Of a DNA stretch of 64,000 bases, positions 8,721-17,524 are shown piece by piece. This stretch comes from Ignavibacteriales bacterium (GTDB lineage Bacteria; Bacteroidota; Ignavibacteria; Ignavibacteriales; Ignavibacteriaceae). The DNA lies in assembly GCA_016707115.1 (NCBI GenBank), contig JADJIH010000001.1, positions 248,001 to 312,000 on the forward strand, given 5' to 3'. A program made the translations under genes and the position numbers. Positions within the stretch are counted from its first letter, which is position 1. The number at the start of each line of letters is the position of its first letter. Under the pieces are notes generated by a model, which saw only the letters and a list, made by a program, of their open reading frames with translations, was not told where the DNA came from and searched no databases.

Positions 8721-9713
8721 ATGCAAACTCAAGAGATAGCAGTAGTTACAGGCGCAAACGGTTTTGTAGGAAGTCATCTTGTCGATAATCTTTTATCTAA
8801 AGGGTTAGAGGTTAGATGTATTGTAAGAAAATCGAGCAACCTAAAATGGCTGGATAAAAAAAATGTTAAAATATTTGATTCGGGATTATTTGATAAAGAA
8901 GGGTTGAGAGAAGCTTTTAAAGGTGCTAATTATATCTATCACGTTGCTGGTGTTGTAAAATCAAAAACAAAAGAGGGTTACTTTAGAGGAAATGTGGAAA
9001 CTACAAGAAATCTACTTGAGGTCGCTATTGAAAATTCTACAACTATAAAAAGATTTTTAGTAGTCAGCAGCCAAACTGTTTCAGGTCCATCAACCAAAGG
9101 AAATCCAGTTAATGAAGAAACCAAATGTAATCCAATTACAACTTACGGAAGAAGTAAACTTGAAGAAGAAAAATTAGTTTTGTCCTATAAGGATAAATTA
9201 CCAATTACCATTTGTCGTGCTCCTGCTGTTTATGGTGAAAGGGATACAGAAATTTTTATATATTTTAATACCTTCAGTAAAGGATTAACAACAACAATTG
9301 GATTTGAAAAAAAAGAATTGAGTCTTATTCACGTAGTTGATTTAGTGGAAGGATTTTATCTTGCTGCAATGAGTGAAAAAGCGAAAGGTGAAATATATTT
9401 TATAAGCTCAGAAAAGTATTACACCTGGCAGGAAATTAATTCTATAACTGCCAGGGTACTGAATAAAAAACCAGTAATAGTAAAAGTTCCACATTTCTTG
9501 GTTTATACAATCGCATCGTGTGCACAATCCATATCAATCTTTAGCAGCAAACCTGCCACTTTAAATATTGAAAAAGCTAAAGATATCACTCGTCAGTACT
9601 GGACTTGTGATACTTCAAAAGCCATGAATGATTTTGGATACAGACAAAAAATTTCAATTGAAGAAGGTATAAAAAGAACTTGTGATTGGTACAAACAAAT
9701 GAAGTGGATTTAA
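8721..9713 (+). CDS. Extended SDR / NAD-dependent epimerase family, candidate ceramide reductase CerR
   Basis: A 330-aa protein with the Rossmann motif VTGANGFVGSHL at residues 9-20, an active-site Ser/Tyr/Lys set (SSQTVSG and YGRSK), and the 3-beta-HSD-like signature of extended SDRs. In the bacterial ceramide pathway CerR, a member of this family, reduces the 3-keto group. It stands divergently next to the palmitoyltransferase gene across 105 bp, with the GNAT gene beyond, which supports that role. By sequence alone it could be another sugar or steroid-type dehydrogenase. The final stop at 9713 abuts the convergent lipoprotein gene. Confidence 0.75.
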   Translation: MQTQEIAVVTGANGFVGSHLVDNLLSKGLEVRCIVRKSSNLKWLDKKNVKIFDSGLFDKEGLREAFKGANYIYHVAGVVKSKTKEGYFRGNVETTRNLLEVAIENSTTIKRFLVVSSQTVSGPSTKGNPVNEETKCNPITTYGRSKLEEEKLVLSYKDKLPITICRAPAVYGERDTEIFIYFNTFSKGLTTTIGFEKKELSLIHVVDLVEGFYLAAMSEKAKGEIYFISSEKYYTWQEINSITARVLNKKPVIVKVPHFLVYTIASCAQSISIFSSKPATLNIEKAKDITRQYWTCDTSKAMNDFGYRQKISIEEGIKRTCDWYKQMKWI

Positions 9714-10109
9714 CTAATTATCCAAAGCACCTTCATCGATCCAGGTTTTTATTCCTTGTATTTGATTTATTGTGAGTGGTCTAGTGTATCCTACAACAGG
9801 CATTGGTGATATTCCTGCTCGACCTTCAATTGCCCAAACTAATCTGCTTAAGTCTGGTTCAAAAGGAAAAACAATATTTGGATCTGTAGTTACACCTGAC
9901 CAAGTAGACAGATCAATCCCATCTGAAGGGTTAGGCTGAGCGTGACATCCGGAGAAAGCACATTTAACTTGAAATACTGGATAAATATGCTCTGCAAAGC
10001 TAACGTTAGTCGTTGGAATAGGTTTATTATCAACGTTTTCGTTAGTTAGAGTATCATCACAACTTTGGAGGAATATAAACGAAATAATTACAAACGACAG
10101 TAATTTCAT
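9714..10109 (-). CDS. Cytochrome c-like lipoprotein with CX4CH motif
   Basis: A 131-aa protein with a lipobox FLQSC (Cys17), so probably lipid-anchored. The mature part has CAFSGCH (Cys50, Cys55, His56), a haem motif with four rather than two residues between the cysteines, then PMPVVGYTRPLT, which gives a Met as possible axial ligand, and IQGIKTWIDEGALDN at the end. This arrangement matches planctomycete-type cytochrome c or c-like domains that often use CX4CH. The redox partner is unknown. Confidence 0.72.
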   Translation of the reverse strand: MKLLSFVIISFIFLQSCDDTLTNENVDNKPIPTTNVSFAEHIYPVFQVKCAFSGCHAQPNPSDGIDLSTWSGVTTDPNIVFPFEPDLSRLVWAIEGRAGISPMPVVGYTRPLTINQIQGIKTWIDEGALDN

Positions 10110-10196
10110 AATTCAAGTAATTTTTGTGTGTAATAATATATTCTCCTTTAGAAGAAACAAAGTCAAATTTAAGTAACCATTATTGATTTGAGAAAA

Positions 10197-10227
10197 TTGA
10201 TTCTTGAACTAAACATAATTATTTTTG
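10197..10227 (+). promoter_or_regulatory. Bacteroidota-type promoter of tRNA-Ala
   Basis: TTG (10197-10199), 20 nt, then TATTTTTG (10220-10227) matches the TTTG/TAnnTTTG promoter known in Bacteroidota. The tRNA starts 12 nt after the second box. Confidence 0.75.
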
Positions 10228-10239
10228 GATAGGAATTAA

Positions 10240-10312
<73 letters not shown>

Positions 10313-10316
10313 CATT

Positions 10317-10345
10317 AAAACTCACTATTATGGTGAGTTTTTTTT
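10317..10345 (+). terminator. Terminator of tRNA-Ala
   Basis: A 9-bp stem (AAAACTCAC / GTGAGTTTT) is followed by a T run, directly after the tRNA. Confidence 0.88.
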
Positions 10346-10536
10346 ATTTCAACCAAAAACTAATATTAGTCAATAAAACTAATTGTCTCCCGATGATGAT
10401 TAGAAAGTTGAGCAGTTCTCCAAACATTTATCCAAGATAAAATTGCACCTTGCTACATTTTTGTTTGAGCAAAATTTTATCCAAAATCACAACATTAGAT
10501 TTTTATCTTGAGTAACAATCGGTATTTTTGCCCGCG

Positions 10537-11898
10537 ATGAATTTATTACCAATTAATAGTTATTATAAAAAAATCCTAAGAGTTGCTCTGCCTGCAATCG
10601 CAGGATTATCAACGCAAATGGTAGTTTCCCTTGTGGATTCGGCTATGGTGGGAAGACTTGAAGAGGCAACTTATGCACTTGCTGCAATGGGTATTGGTGT
10701 TCTTGCAACATGGGCTTTAGTAAGTTTTTTTTCTAGTCTAGCAACTGGGACACACGTAATTGTTGCACGTAGATTTGGACAGGGAAATTTTTTAGAGTGT
10801 GGAAACACTTTAAATAATTCACTCATTGTTTCAGTTCTACTTGGAGGAATTGTTGCAGCAATTGGTGCATCATTAGCGGGACCAATTGCTCATTTTTTTG
10901 CATCTGATGATAAAGTTGGTGATTACGCATCACAATATCTTTTCTATAGATTTCTCGGGATTCCATTCTTTCTTATTTCAGTTTCGTATAGAGGATTTTT
11001 CTTTGGAATCAGTAAAACAAAAATCTTTATGATTTCTGGAATACTAACGAACTTATTCAATGTGATTTTTAATTATATGTTTATTTATGGATCTTTTGGA
11101 TTGCCAAGGATGGGTTTGGCTGGTGCAGGTTTAGGCTCTACACTTGCAACATTTAGCGACGTTGTTTTTTATCTTATAATTATACTTTTACCGGCATACA
11201 GAAATAAATTTCAAAATTTTAAGCACTTTAAAATTGATAAAGAAATTATTAAAGGTATTTTCAAGATATCTTTGCCAGTGTCATTTCAAAGTGTTTTCGT
11301 GCTCATAGGATTTTTAAGTTTTGTTGCAATTACAGGAATTATTGGAACTAAAGAGCAAGCAGCAACGCAGGCTATTATTTCCACTCTCTTTATTTCTTTT
11401 CTTCCTCTGTTTGGATTTGGGATTGCTGTTCAAACACTAGTTGGAAATAATCTTGGTGCAGGGAAGTATGATCTTGCAAAACTTTATGGATTTGAAACTG
11501 CTAAAGTTGCTACAATTTATACAATTATTCTTGGTATTATTTTTATTTCAATCCCTCAATATGTATTACTTATAATTACTAATGATTGGAGTATAATTGA
11601 ACTTGCAAAGTCTTCTTTAAGAATTGCAGGATTTGCTCAGATATTTTATGCAACCGGAGTTGTTCTAGCAAATGGATTGCAAGCTGCCGGTAGAACAGTT
11701 TTTGTTATGAAGGCCGAAATGTTAACAAACCTTTTTTTATTTGTTCCATTAGCTTATTTATTGGGAGTGGTTTTTGATTTTGGGTTAACAGGTGCTTGGT
11801 TTGCGATTCCAGGTTATATAATTGTTTATTCTTCTTTAATCTTTTACAAGTATAATTCTGCAGAATGGCATAAAGAAATTCCGGTTAAACTTGATTAG
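10537..11898 (+). CDS. MATE family efflux transporter
   Basis: A 453-aa integral membrane protein with about 12 helices in two similar halves. It starts KILRVALPAIAGLSTQMVVS and contains VDSAMVGRLEE, the typical MATE helix-1 motif, and GFGIAVQTLVGNNLGAGK in the second half. It exchanges drugs or metabolites for Na+ or H+. I chose the ATG at 10537; an in-frame TTG at 10528 has no advantage. A TATTTTTG box at 10523-10530 ends only 6 nt before this ATG, so the mRNA may be nearly leaderless. The end overlaps the convergent MFS gene by 4 nt. Confidence 0.9.
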   Translation: MNLLPINSYYKKILRVALPAIAGLSTQMVVSLVDSAMVGRLEEATYALAAMGIGVLATWALVSFFSSLATGTHVIVARRFGQGNFLECGNTLNNSLIVSVLLGGIVAAIGASLAGPIAHFFASDDKVGDYASQYLFYRFLGIPFFLISVSYRGFFFGISKTKIFMISGILTNLFNVIFNYMFIYGSFGLPRMGLAGAGLGSTLATFSDVVFYLIIILLPAYRNKFQNFKHFKIDKEIIKGIFKISLPVSFQSVFVLIGFLSFVAITGIIGTKEQAATQAIISTLFISFLPLFGFGIAVQTLVGNNLGAGKYDLAKLYGFETAKVATIYTIILGIIFISIPQYVLLIITNDWSIIELAKSSLRIAGFAQIFYATGVVLANGLQAAGRTVFVMKAEMLTNLFLFVPLAYLLGVVFDFGLTGAWFAIPGYIIVYSSLIFYKYNSAEWHKEIPVKLD

Positions 11899-13070
11899 TC
11901 TTTTAGACTAGCATATCCGGCTAGTGCAATTAAAAGAAAAACTGATCCTGTAAACAAAAATGATAATGAAAATCCTATTGTAGCACCTGCATATCCGCCT
12001 AGCAGTGGTCCTACCAGATTCCCCAATACCTGAAAACTTGAACCAATCCCTAATACTCCACCCCTTCTGTCTTTATTAACATTATTACTTATTCGTGTAA
12101 ACAGAAGCGGCATTAAAGCTCCATAACAAAATCCTAACGCTGTCCTTACAGGTATCAAGTAGTATGGATTTGTAATGATAGAATGCAGCATATACATAAA
12201 TGAAGTTATGATGGATGCTATAACAATACTTTTCCGCAATCCAATCGTTTCAACTTTCTTACCCCACCAATAAGCAGAAAAAACTGAAAAAACACCAACT
12301 ATACTATACAGGGCACCGGTGATAGTTGGCAAGTAGTTTTTATTTATTTCTAAGGTCTCAACAAACAGCACAAATATTGGACGAACGAATGATATCCCGA
12401 GCGAAGTTAACATAATTAATATCGCAGGTATAAAGATTTTTTTATCAAGTATTACATATTTCCAATTATCAAACAATGTAAAGTTCTTTTTCGATTGTTC
12501 ACGTTTGTCTTCTTTTACAAAAAAGATAATTGCGAACCCAACAAGAAATAGCAATCCAGCAACCACAAAAAATACAGCTCTGAATGATAGAAAATCTGAA
12601 ATAACTCCGCCAAATAGTGGACCTAATACAGTACCAGCAGCTGTTGATGATTGTAAAGTACCAAGTGCGTATCCTGTTTTTTCTTCTGGGGTGTTTGAAG
12701 CGATTAGAGCCATTGCTGCAGGAAGAAATCCACTAAGTCCGCCTTGCAGCATTCTTGCTAAAAAAAGTTGATTTATATCTTGAGAATATCCAATTAAAAT
12801 TTGTGCAATTGCTAAACCAAAAGTTGCACGTATAGTCATCATTTTTCTACCATACTTATCACCAAGATTTCCCCAGACCGAAGAAAGGAAAAGTGAGACA
12901 AAGAATGGTCCTGCAAATACTAGCCCGCTCCATTTAGACGTTTCTTCAATAGAAGTAACACCAAGTTCCCTTACAAAAAGAGGAAGGAATGGAACGATAG
13001 AACTCATCCCAACCATTGCCAGAAATTGGCAAATCCACATAATATAAAGGTTTTTTTTCCAGTTAATCAT
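11895..13070 (-). CDS. MFS transporter, multidrug type (MdtG-like)
   Basis: A 391-aa protein with 12 predicted helices. The loop 2-3 MFS motif is seen as GNLGDKYGRKMM, and the helix-5 antiporter-type motif as GTVLGPLFGGVISDF. These are typical of drug:H+ antiporters. It converges on the MATE gene with a 4-nt overlap of the stops, so the two efflux pumps are neighbours but not co-transcribed. The substrate cannot be told. Confidence 0.85.
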   Translation of the reverse strand: MINWKKNLYIMWICQFLAMVGMSSIVPFLPLFVRELGVTSIEETSKWSGLVFAGPFFVSLFLSSVWGNLGDKYGRKMMTIRATFGLAIAQILIGYSQDINQLFLARMLQGGLSGFLPAAMALIASNTPEEKTGYALGTLQSSTAAGTVLGPLFGGVISDFLSFRAVFFVVAGLLFLVGFAIIFFVKEDKREQSKKNFTLFDNWKYVILDKKIFIPAILIMLTSLGISFVRPIFVLFVETLEINKNYLPTITGALYSIVGVFSVFSAYWWGKKVETIGLRKSIVIASIITSFMYMLHSIITNPYYLIPVRTALGFCYGALMPLLFTRISNNVNKDRRGGVLGIGSSFQVLGNLVGPLLGGYAGATIGFSLSFLFTGSVFLLIALAGYASLKD

Positions 13071-13168
13071 TGTGTTTCTTTTCTGGTAATTTACAGATAT
13101 TTGTTTTTATTGAAGAATATTGAGTTTAGATATTCTTATACGCCTTGAAAAATCTTTTACAAAAATGC

Positions 13169-13199
13169 TTGACAATCTTTATTATTGCGGATATATTAG
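13169..13199 (+). promoter_or_regulatory. Promoter of the SpoIID-Maf operon
   Basis: TTG (13169-13171), 20 nt, TATATTAG (13192-13199). It can also be read as TTGACA-N17-TATATT. It ends only 4 nt before a GTG and 10 nt before the ATG of the next gene. Confidence 0.55.
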
Positions 13200-13209
13200 C
13201 GCTGTGAAA

Positions 13210-13605
13210 ATGAAATTATCGACAATAATCATAAGTTTTCTAATAATCGCAACGGTTTATGCCGGCGCTTATATAGAATATTTTCATGCCAGAAGTGAAT
13301 CTGACGATATTAGATTAGAGTGGCAAACCGGTGAGGAAACTAATCTCCAGAAATTTGTTATAGAAAGAAAAACCCCTCAGAGTTCTTATTCAGAAATTGC
13401 TACTGTAAATCCTAAAGGAAACAATTCGTTTTATTCCTTTACAGATCAAAACGCTTATAAATCTAATGATATAATTTTTGTTTATAGACTTAAAATAGTT
13501 GATAATAATAATTTAGCTTCCTATTCTGCGGATGTTTCAGTCTCACATAGCATTTCAAGCGTTTACAAAAGAACGTGGGGTAGTATAAAGGCTATGTTTA
13601 GATAG
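13210..13605 (+). CDS. Small exported protein with fibronectin-like fold
   Basis: About 131 aa from the ATG at 13210 (a GTG at 13204 is also possible). It has an N-terminal signal or anchor segment (STIIISFLIIATVYAGAY). The remaining strand-rich sequence contains IRLEWQTGEETNLQKFVIER and FTDQNAYKSNDIIFVYRL, a pattern common in FnIII-like modules of secreted Bacteroidota proteins. The longer frame from 13120 would bury the signal peptide, so it was not chosen. It precedes the SpoIID gene by 6 nt and is probably in its operon. Function is unknown. Confidence 0.65.
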   Translation: MKLSTIIISFLIIATVYAGAYIEYFHARSESDDIRLEWQTGEETNLQKFVIERKTPQSSYSEIATVNPKGNNSFYSFTDQNAYKSNDIIFVYRLKIVDNNNLASYSADVSVSHSISSVYKRTWGSIKAMFR

Positions 13606-13611
13606 TAAATA

Positions 13612-14886
13612 GTGGATCATCATCACCTCTTTAAAAACTTTAAAAGCTCCCTCTCTCTAAAAATTCCAATTCTAAAAATTATTTTTCTATTTCTGATATT
13701 TGTTTTTTTTAGTTGTTCTTCAACTAAAAGATTTACTTCAAATAACAGCTCAGACTTTAATTCCTCACATTCAATTCGGGTATTATTGAATAATGCTTCC
13801 GCCGAGCTAACGATTTCAGTTGATGATGAAATTATTGTATCCGATGATAAATATTCATTAGCCGAAGTGGCTTCTGGAAATAAATTAAAGTTTAGCAATG
13901 AAAGAGAAAAATTAAAACTTACAATTGGCGAAAAAGAATTTGTAAAAAATAAATTTTTCTTAACTTCATCTGATGAAACAGAAATAATTAAAATTGATGG
14001 TAAAAAGTATCGTGGAAGACTTATCGTTTTTGTGAAGGATTCAGAAGTAAAGGTAGTTAATCAAATTGGATTGGAAGACTACACAAAAGGTGTTATGATA
14101 AAAGAAATGCCGGTTGGAAAAGGAACTGAAAATTATGAAGCGCTTAAAGCATTTTCAATTTGTATTCGTACTTATGCTTTTAATAAAATCAACGAGAATA
14201 AAGACTTCTTTGATATTTATCCAGATACACGTGATCAGGTATATGGTGGAGTTGACGGTGAGACCGAGTACACCAATAGCATTGTAGATGAAACAAGAGA
14301 TCAAATATTAATTTATGATAATGAGCCAGCAATCATTTTTTATCACTCTACTTGTGGTGGATATACTGAAAATATTTCAAATGTTTTTAGCAAAAAAAAT
14401 ATTCCTTACTTAATTGGAATAAAAGATGGGGATGAGCCTTATTGCAAAATATCACCAAGGTATGAATGGGTCGAAAATTATTCTGAATCTATTTTTGTTG
14501 AAAGACTTTATAAGGCGAAGTTAATTGAGTCAATTAATTATAAACTTTCAGATTTAAGGATAGAGTCCAGATTTAGTTCGGGCAGAATTAATGAACTTGA
14601 TATAATTCTTAATGATGGTCAAGAAATCCAAAAGACTATTTATCTTTTGGGAAATCAAATTAGAAGCATTATTAGGAACAGTGATGGAAAATCTATTTTA
14701 AAAAGTACAATGTTCAATATAAAAATTGATAATGAAAATAATGTTGTCATTAATGGCAAAGGAAACGGACATGGAGTTGGTCTTTGTCAATGGGGTGCAA
14801 TAGGGCAATCTAAAAAGGGGACAGATTATAAAAATATATTAAATCACTACTTTCCCGGAACAACTGTAAAGAGTAAATATGATTAG
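13612..14886 (+). CDS. SpoIID/LytB domain lipoprotein
   Basis: A 424-aa protein starting at GTG, with an N-terminal hydrophobic segment ending in a lipobox (VFFSC). The SpoIID/LytB domain covers about 150-420: LEDYTKGVMIKEMP with the family's conserved Glu, EALKAFSICIRTYAF, YHSTCGGYTENISNVF, and the closing GNGHGVGLCQWGA. SpoIID is a lytic transglycosylase acting on peptidoglycan lacking peptide stems. In a non-sporulating diderm the role is probably cell-wall remodelling. It overlaps maf by 8 nt. Confidence 0.88.
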   Translation: MDHHHLFKNFKSSLSLKIPILKIIFLFLIFVFFSCSSTKRFTSNNSSDFNSSHSIRVLLNNASAELTISVDDEIIVSDDKYSLAEVASGNKLKFSNEREKLKLTIGEKEFVKNKFFLTSSDETEIIKIDGKKYRGRLIVFVKDSEVKVVNQIGLEDYTKGVMIKEMPVGKGTENYEALKAFSICIRTYAFNKINENKDFFDIYPDTRDQVYGGVDGETEYTNSIVDETRDQILIYDNEPAIIFYHSTCGGYTENISNVFSKKNIPYLIGIKDGDEPYCKISPRYEWVENYSESIFVERLYKAKLIESINYKLSDLRIESRFSSGRINELDIILNDGQEIQKTIYLLGNQIRSIIRNSDGKSILKSTMFNIKIDNENNVVINGKGNGHGVGLCQWGAIGQSKKGTDYKNILNHYFPGTTVKSKYD

Positions 14887-15457
14887 TTCATCAACCCCAA
14901 TATTTCTTGCATCCAAATCTCCCAGAAGAAGAAAATTATTAAAACAGTTAAATCTAAAGTTCAAATCATTTAGTGTTGATATGGATGAGAAAATCCATAA
15001 AAATGAATTACCAAATAAAGCAGTTCTAAGGTTATCAAAAGAAAAACTTGATCTAGCTAAATTGAAAGTTAAGAGTGGAATTATAATTACAGCTGATACC
15101 ATAGTTGTGCTGAATAAAACAATACTCGGTAAACCAATTAATAAAAAAGATGCATTTAGGATTTTAAAACTACTTAGCGGAAATACACATGTTGTATATA
15201 CTGGTTATTCGATTTTTAATTTTAGTAATGGTAAAACCATCTCAGAGTATGAAAAAACGGAAGTTACTTTTCGTGAATTGACAGATGATGAAATTAAAGA
15301 TTACATAAATGGTGGAAGCCCAATGGATAAAGCCGGTGCATATGGTATTCAGGATGATTTTGGCGCAGTATTTATTAAAAAAATTAATGGGTGTTATTAT
15401 AATGTTGTAGGATTGCCGCTTGCAAAATTCTATCATGCTTTACTGAGAGCATTGTAA
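14879..15457 (+). CDS. maf: Maf-like nucleoside triphosphate pyrophosphatase
   Basis: A 192-aa protein with the Maf N-terminal signature FLASKSPRRRKLL, the central ITADTIVV, LGKPINKKDAFRILKLLSG, and GGSPMDKAGAYGIQD. Maf enzymes hydrolyse dTTP/UTP and modified pyrimidine nucleotides. It overlaps the SpoIID gene by 8 nt and is followed directly by the flippase-like gene, so all three form one operon. Confidence 0.92.
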   Translation: MISSSTPIFLASKSPRRRKLLKQLNLKFKSFSVDMDEKIHKNELPNKAVLRLSKEKLDLAKLKVKSGIIITADTIVVLNKTILGKPINKKDAFRILKLLSGNTHVVYTGYSIFNFSNGKTISEYEKTEVTFRELTDDEIKDYINGGSPMDKAGAYGIQDDFGAVFIKKINGCYYNVVGLPLAKFYHALLRAL

Positions 15458-16438
15458 TTGTTTCAAAAACTTCGAAATAGAATTTTTATTTCAATTGCTG
15501 CTGCCGCTATAATCTATCTAGCTTTTATGGTTTATGTTGATTATGAAAAGGTAGTTAGTTCATTCAAAAATTTTAATTGGTATTTGTTGCCAATCCTGCT
15601 AACACTTTCATTTGGAAATTATATTTCAAGATTTTTCAAATGGGAGTATTACTTAAAACTTATTAATGTGAAACTTCATAAAATTGATTCACTCTCAATT
15701 TTTATGTCCGGATTAGTTATGAGTATTACTCCTGGAAAAATGGGTGAACTTTTAAAGTCATATTTAGTAAAACAGGTTAATGGAACTTCAATCAGCAAAA
15801 CCGCACCAATTGTATTCGCTGAAAGAGCTACTGATTTTCTATCATTAACGATTTTAGCACTTGTTGGTGCATACTTCTATGATTATGGGAAAAATATTAT
15901 AATTTTAATCGGTGTAATTATTCTAACCGGATTAATTATAATATCAAACAAGAATTTATTTTATAGAATTATTTCACTTTTTACAAATATTCGCTTTATC
16001 TCTAAGCATATTCTTAAGATCAGTACTGCTTATGAATCCTCAGCAAAATTATTATCACTAACTCCTTTAGTTCTAATGACTTTGTTAAGCATCGTTTCCT
16101 GGGGATTTGAGTGTTTTGGATATTATCTGATTTTAATAAATTTTCAAACGCAGATTGATATATTCTGGGCATTTTTCAGCTACAGTTTTGCAACCATAGT
16201 TGGTGCACTCTCTATGTTACCAGGTGGATTAGGTGTTACAGAGGGTTCTTTAACCCTAATGTTAGTTCAAAAAGGTCTTTCTGAGCATAATGCTTTTGCG
16301 GCAACATTTATTGTTCGTGCAGTTACATTGTGGTTTGCTGTTTTAGTTGGAGCTATCAGTGTTTTGTTTTATCAAAAAAGATTTGGAAAAATTATTATTG
16401 AATCAAATACCGTTAAAACGGAAAAAACTCAGATTTGA
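15458..16438 (+). CDS. Lysylphosphatidylglycerol synthase TM-like flippase (UPF0104)
   Basis: A 326-aa integral membrane protein with about eight helices. It contains SGLVMSITPGKMGELLKSYLV and SMLPGGLGVTEGSLTLML, the two conserved boxes of the UPF0104/LPG-synthase membrane domain. Family members move or modify lipids or polyprenyl-linked glycans. It starts with TTG, immediately after the TAA of maf, with no spacer. Confidence 0.85.
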   Translation: MFQKLRNRIFISIAAAAIIYLAFMVYVDYEKVVSSFKNFNWYLLPILLTLSFGNYISRFFKWEYYLKLINVKLHKIDSLSIFMSGLVMSITPGKMGELLKSYLVKQVNGTSISKTAPIVFAERATDFLSLTILALVGAYFYDYGKNIIILIGVIILTGLIIISNKNLFYRIISLFTNIRFISKHILKISTAYESSAKLLSLTPLVLMTLLSIVSWGFECFGYYLILINFQTQIDIFWAFFSYSFATIVGALSMLPGGLGVTEGSLTLMLVQKGLSEHNAFAATFIVRAVTLWFAVLVGAISVLFYQKRFGKIIIESNTVKTEKTQI

Positions 16439-16608
16439 CGAATCGCTTGAAAAGATCTAAAACTTTATATGTTTTGTTGCTGATAAAGTGGTTAAATCCT
16501 CTGAATTTGCATCACTATAATTATAAAAATTTAATTTGTTCTTTGTAGGATTTTTGTTATCAATAATCTTCAATTTGGTTCTTTACCTTCCTGTAATTTA
16601 TTCTTTCC

Positions 16609-16640
16609 TTGATTTTAGAAAGCCCTATTGATATATTTTG
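16609..16640 (+). promoter_or_regulatory. Probable promoter of the YtxH gene
   Basis: TTG (16609-16611), 21 nt, then ATATTTTG (16633-16640), one base off the consensus spacing. It lies 31 nt before the ATG. The rest of the 233-nt gap shows nothing else. Confidence 0.4.
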
Positions 16641-16671
16641 ACAGGCAATTTTTAAATGAAAGGAGTTTGAC

Positions 16672-17088
16672 ATGTCACAAGATAATAATCTGGCAAAAGG
16701 ATTCTTAATTGGGTTTTTAGCTGGTGGTGCGGTTGGTGCTGTTGTTGCTTTGTTAACGGCTCCTAAAAGTGGAAAAGAGTTACGCGCTGATATTAAGATG
16801 AAGTCTGAAGAGTATCTTGATGAAGCTGAAAAATATCTTACGGAAGCAAAAGATAAAGCCCGTGAATTGATTAACGAGGGAAAGAAAAAATCTGAGAGAA
16901 TTATTCACGATGCAAAATCAAAATCTGAAGATATTTTGAAGGACGCTGAAAAAGTAATTAAAGATGCAAAAGTTAAGACAACGGATGCATTTTATTCCGG
17001 CAAAGAAAAAATTGAATCTGAAGCCGATAGAATTAAGTCATCTGTAAAAGCCGGACTTGACGCATATAAAGAAGCTAAAAATTCTTAG
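16672..17088 (+). CDS. YtxH domain protein
   Basis: A 138-aa protein with one N-terminal membrane helix containing GFLAGGAVGAVVALLTAPKSG, the YtxH signature, followed by a long Lys/Glu-rich coiled coil (SEEYLDEAEKYLTEAKDKAR). YtxH proteins are often stress-linked; the molecular role is unknown. An AAGGAG site lies 6 nt before the ATG. It is probably co-transcribed with the next gene, 8 nt on. Confidence 0.85.
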   Translation: MSQDNNLAKGFLIGFLAGGAVGAVVALLTAPKSGKELRADIKMKSEEYLDEAEKYLTEAKDKARELINEGKKKSERIIHDAKSKSEDILKDAEKVIKDAKVKTTDAFYSGKEKIESEADRIKSSVKAGLDAYKEAKNS

Positions 17089-17096
17089 ATAAGAAA

Positions 17097-17483
17097 ATGG
17101 ACATAATTCAAATACTTACAATAGTATTAATTGTTTCTGCATCAGCACTTTGTATTGCACTGATTTATTACTTAAATAAAATTGTTAAATCAGTGCAATC
17201 GATTAATAAAGATATGAATGAATTATCTGCCAACCTTAAGCCGCTTATACAATCTGCTACGGAACTTTCTGATCACATATATAAAATTACCTCAGAAGCT
17301 AAAGATCAATTACGTATTTCGAGATCTATTTTAAGTGATTTTAGAGAGCGTGCTGATAAGTTATTGAGCATAGAAAACAAAATCCGCAGCGGTGTTGAAG
17401 ATGCTGTGATGCCGTTATTTAAAAATTTGAACGCTGTCGGAAAAGGAGTTGAAACATTTTGGAGAAGCTTCAAAAATAAGTAA
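17097..17483 (+). CDS. DUF948/YtxG-like coiled-coil membrane protein
   Basis: A 128-aa protein with one N-terminal helix (ILTIVLIVSASALCIALIYYL) and a heptad-like cytoplasmic part, KSVQSINKDMNELSANLKPL. This matches the DUF948 (YtxG) pattern, which in other phyla accompanies YtxH. The order YtxH then YtxG with an 8-nt gap suggests they act together. Function is unknown. Confidence 0.7.
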   Translation: MDIIQILTIVLIVSASALCIALIYYLNKIVKSVQSINKDMNELSANLKPLIQSATELSDHIYKITSEAKDQLRISRSILSDFRERADKLLSIENKIRSGVEDAVMPLFKNLNAVGKGVETFWRSFKNK

Positions 17484-17524
17484 TCGTTTAATTCTCACCT
17501 TTAAAATTTTTAGGAGGAGTTCCC

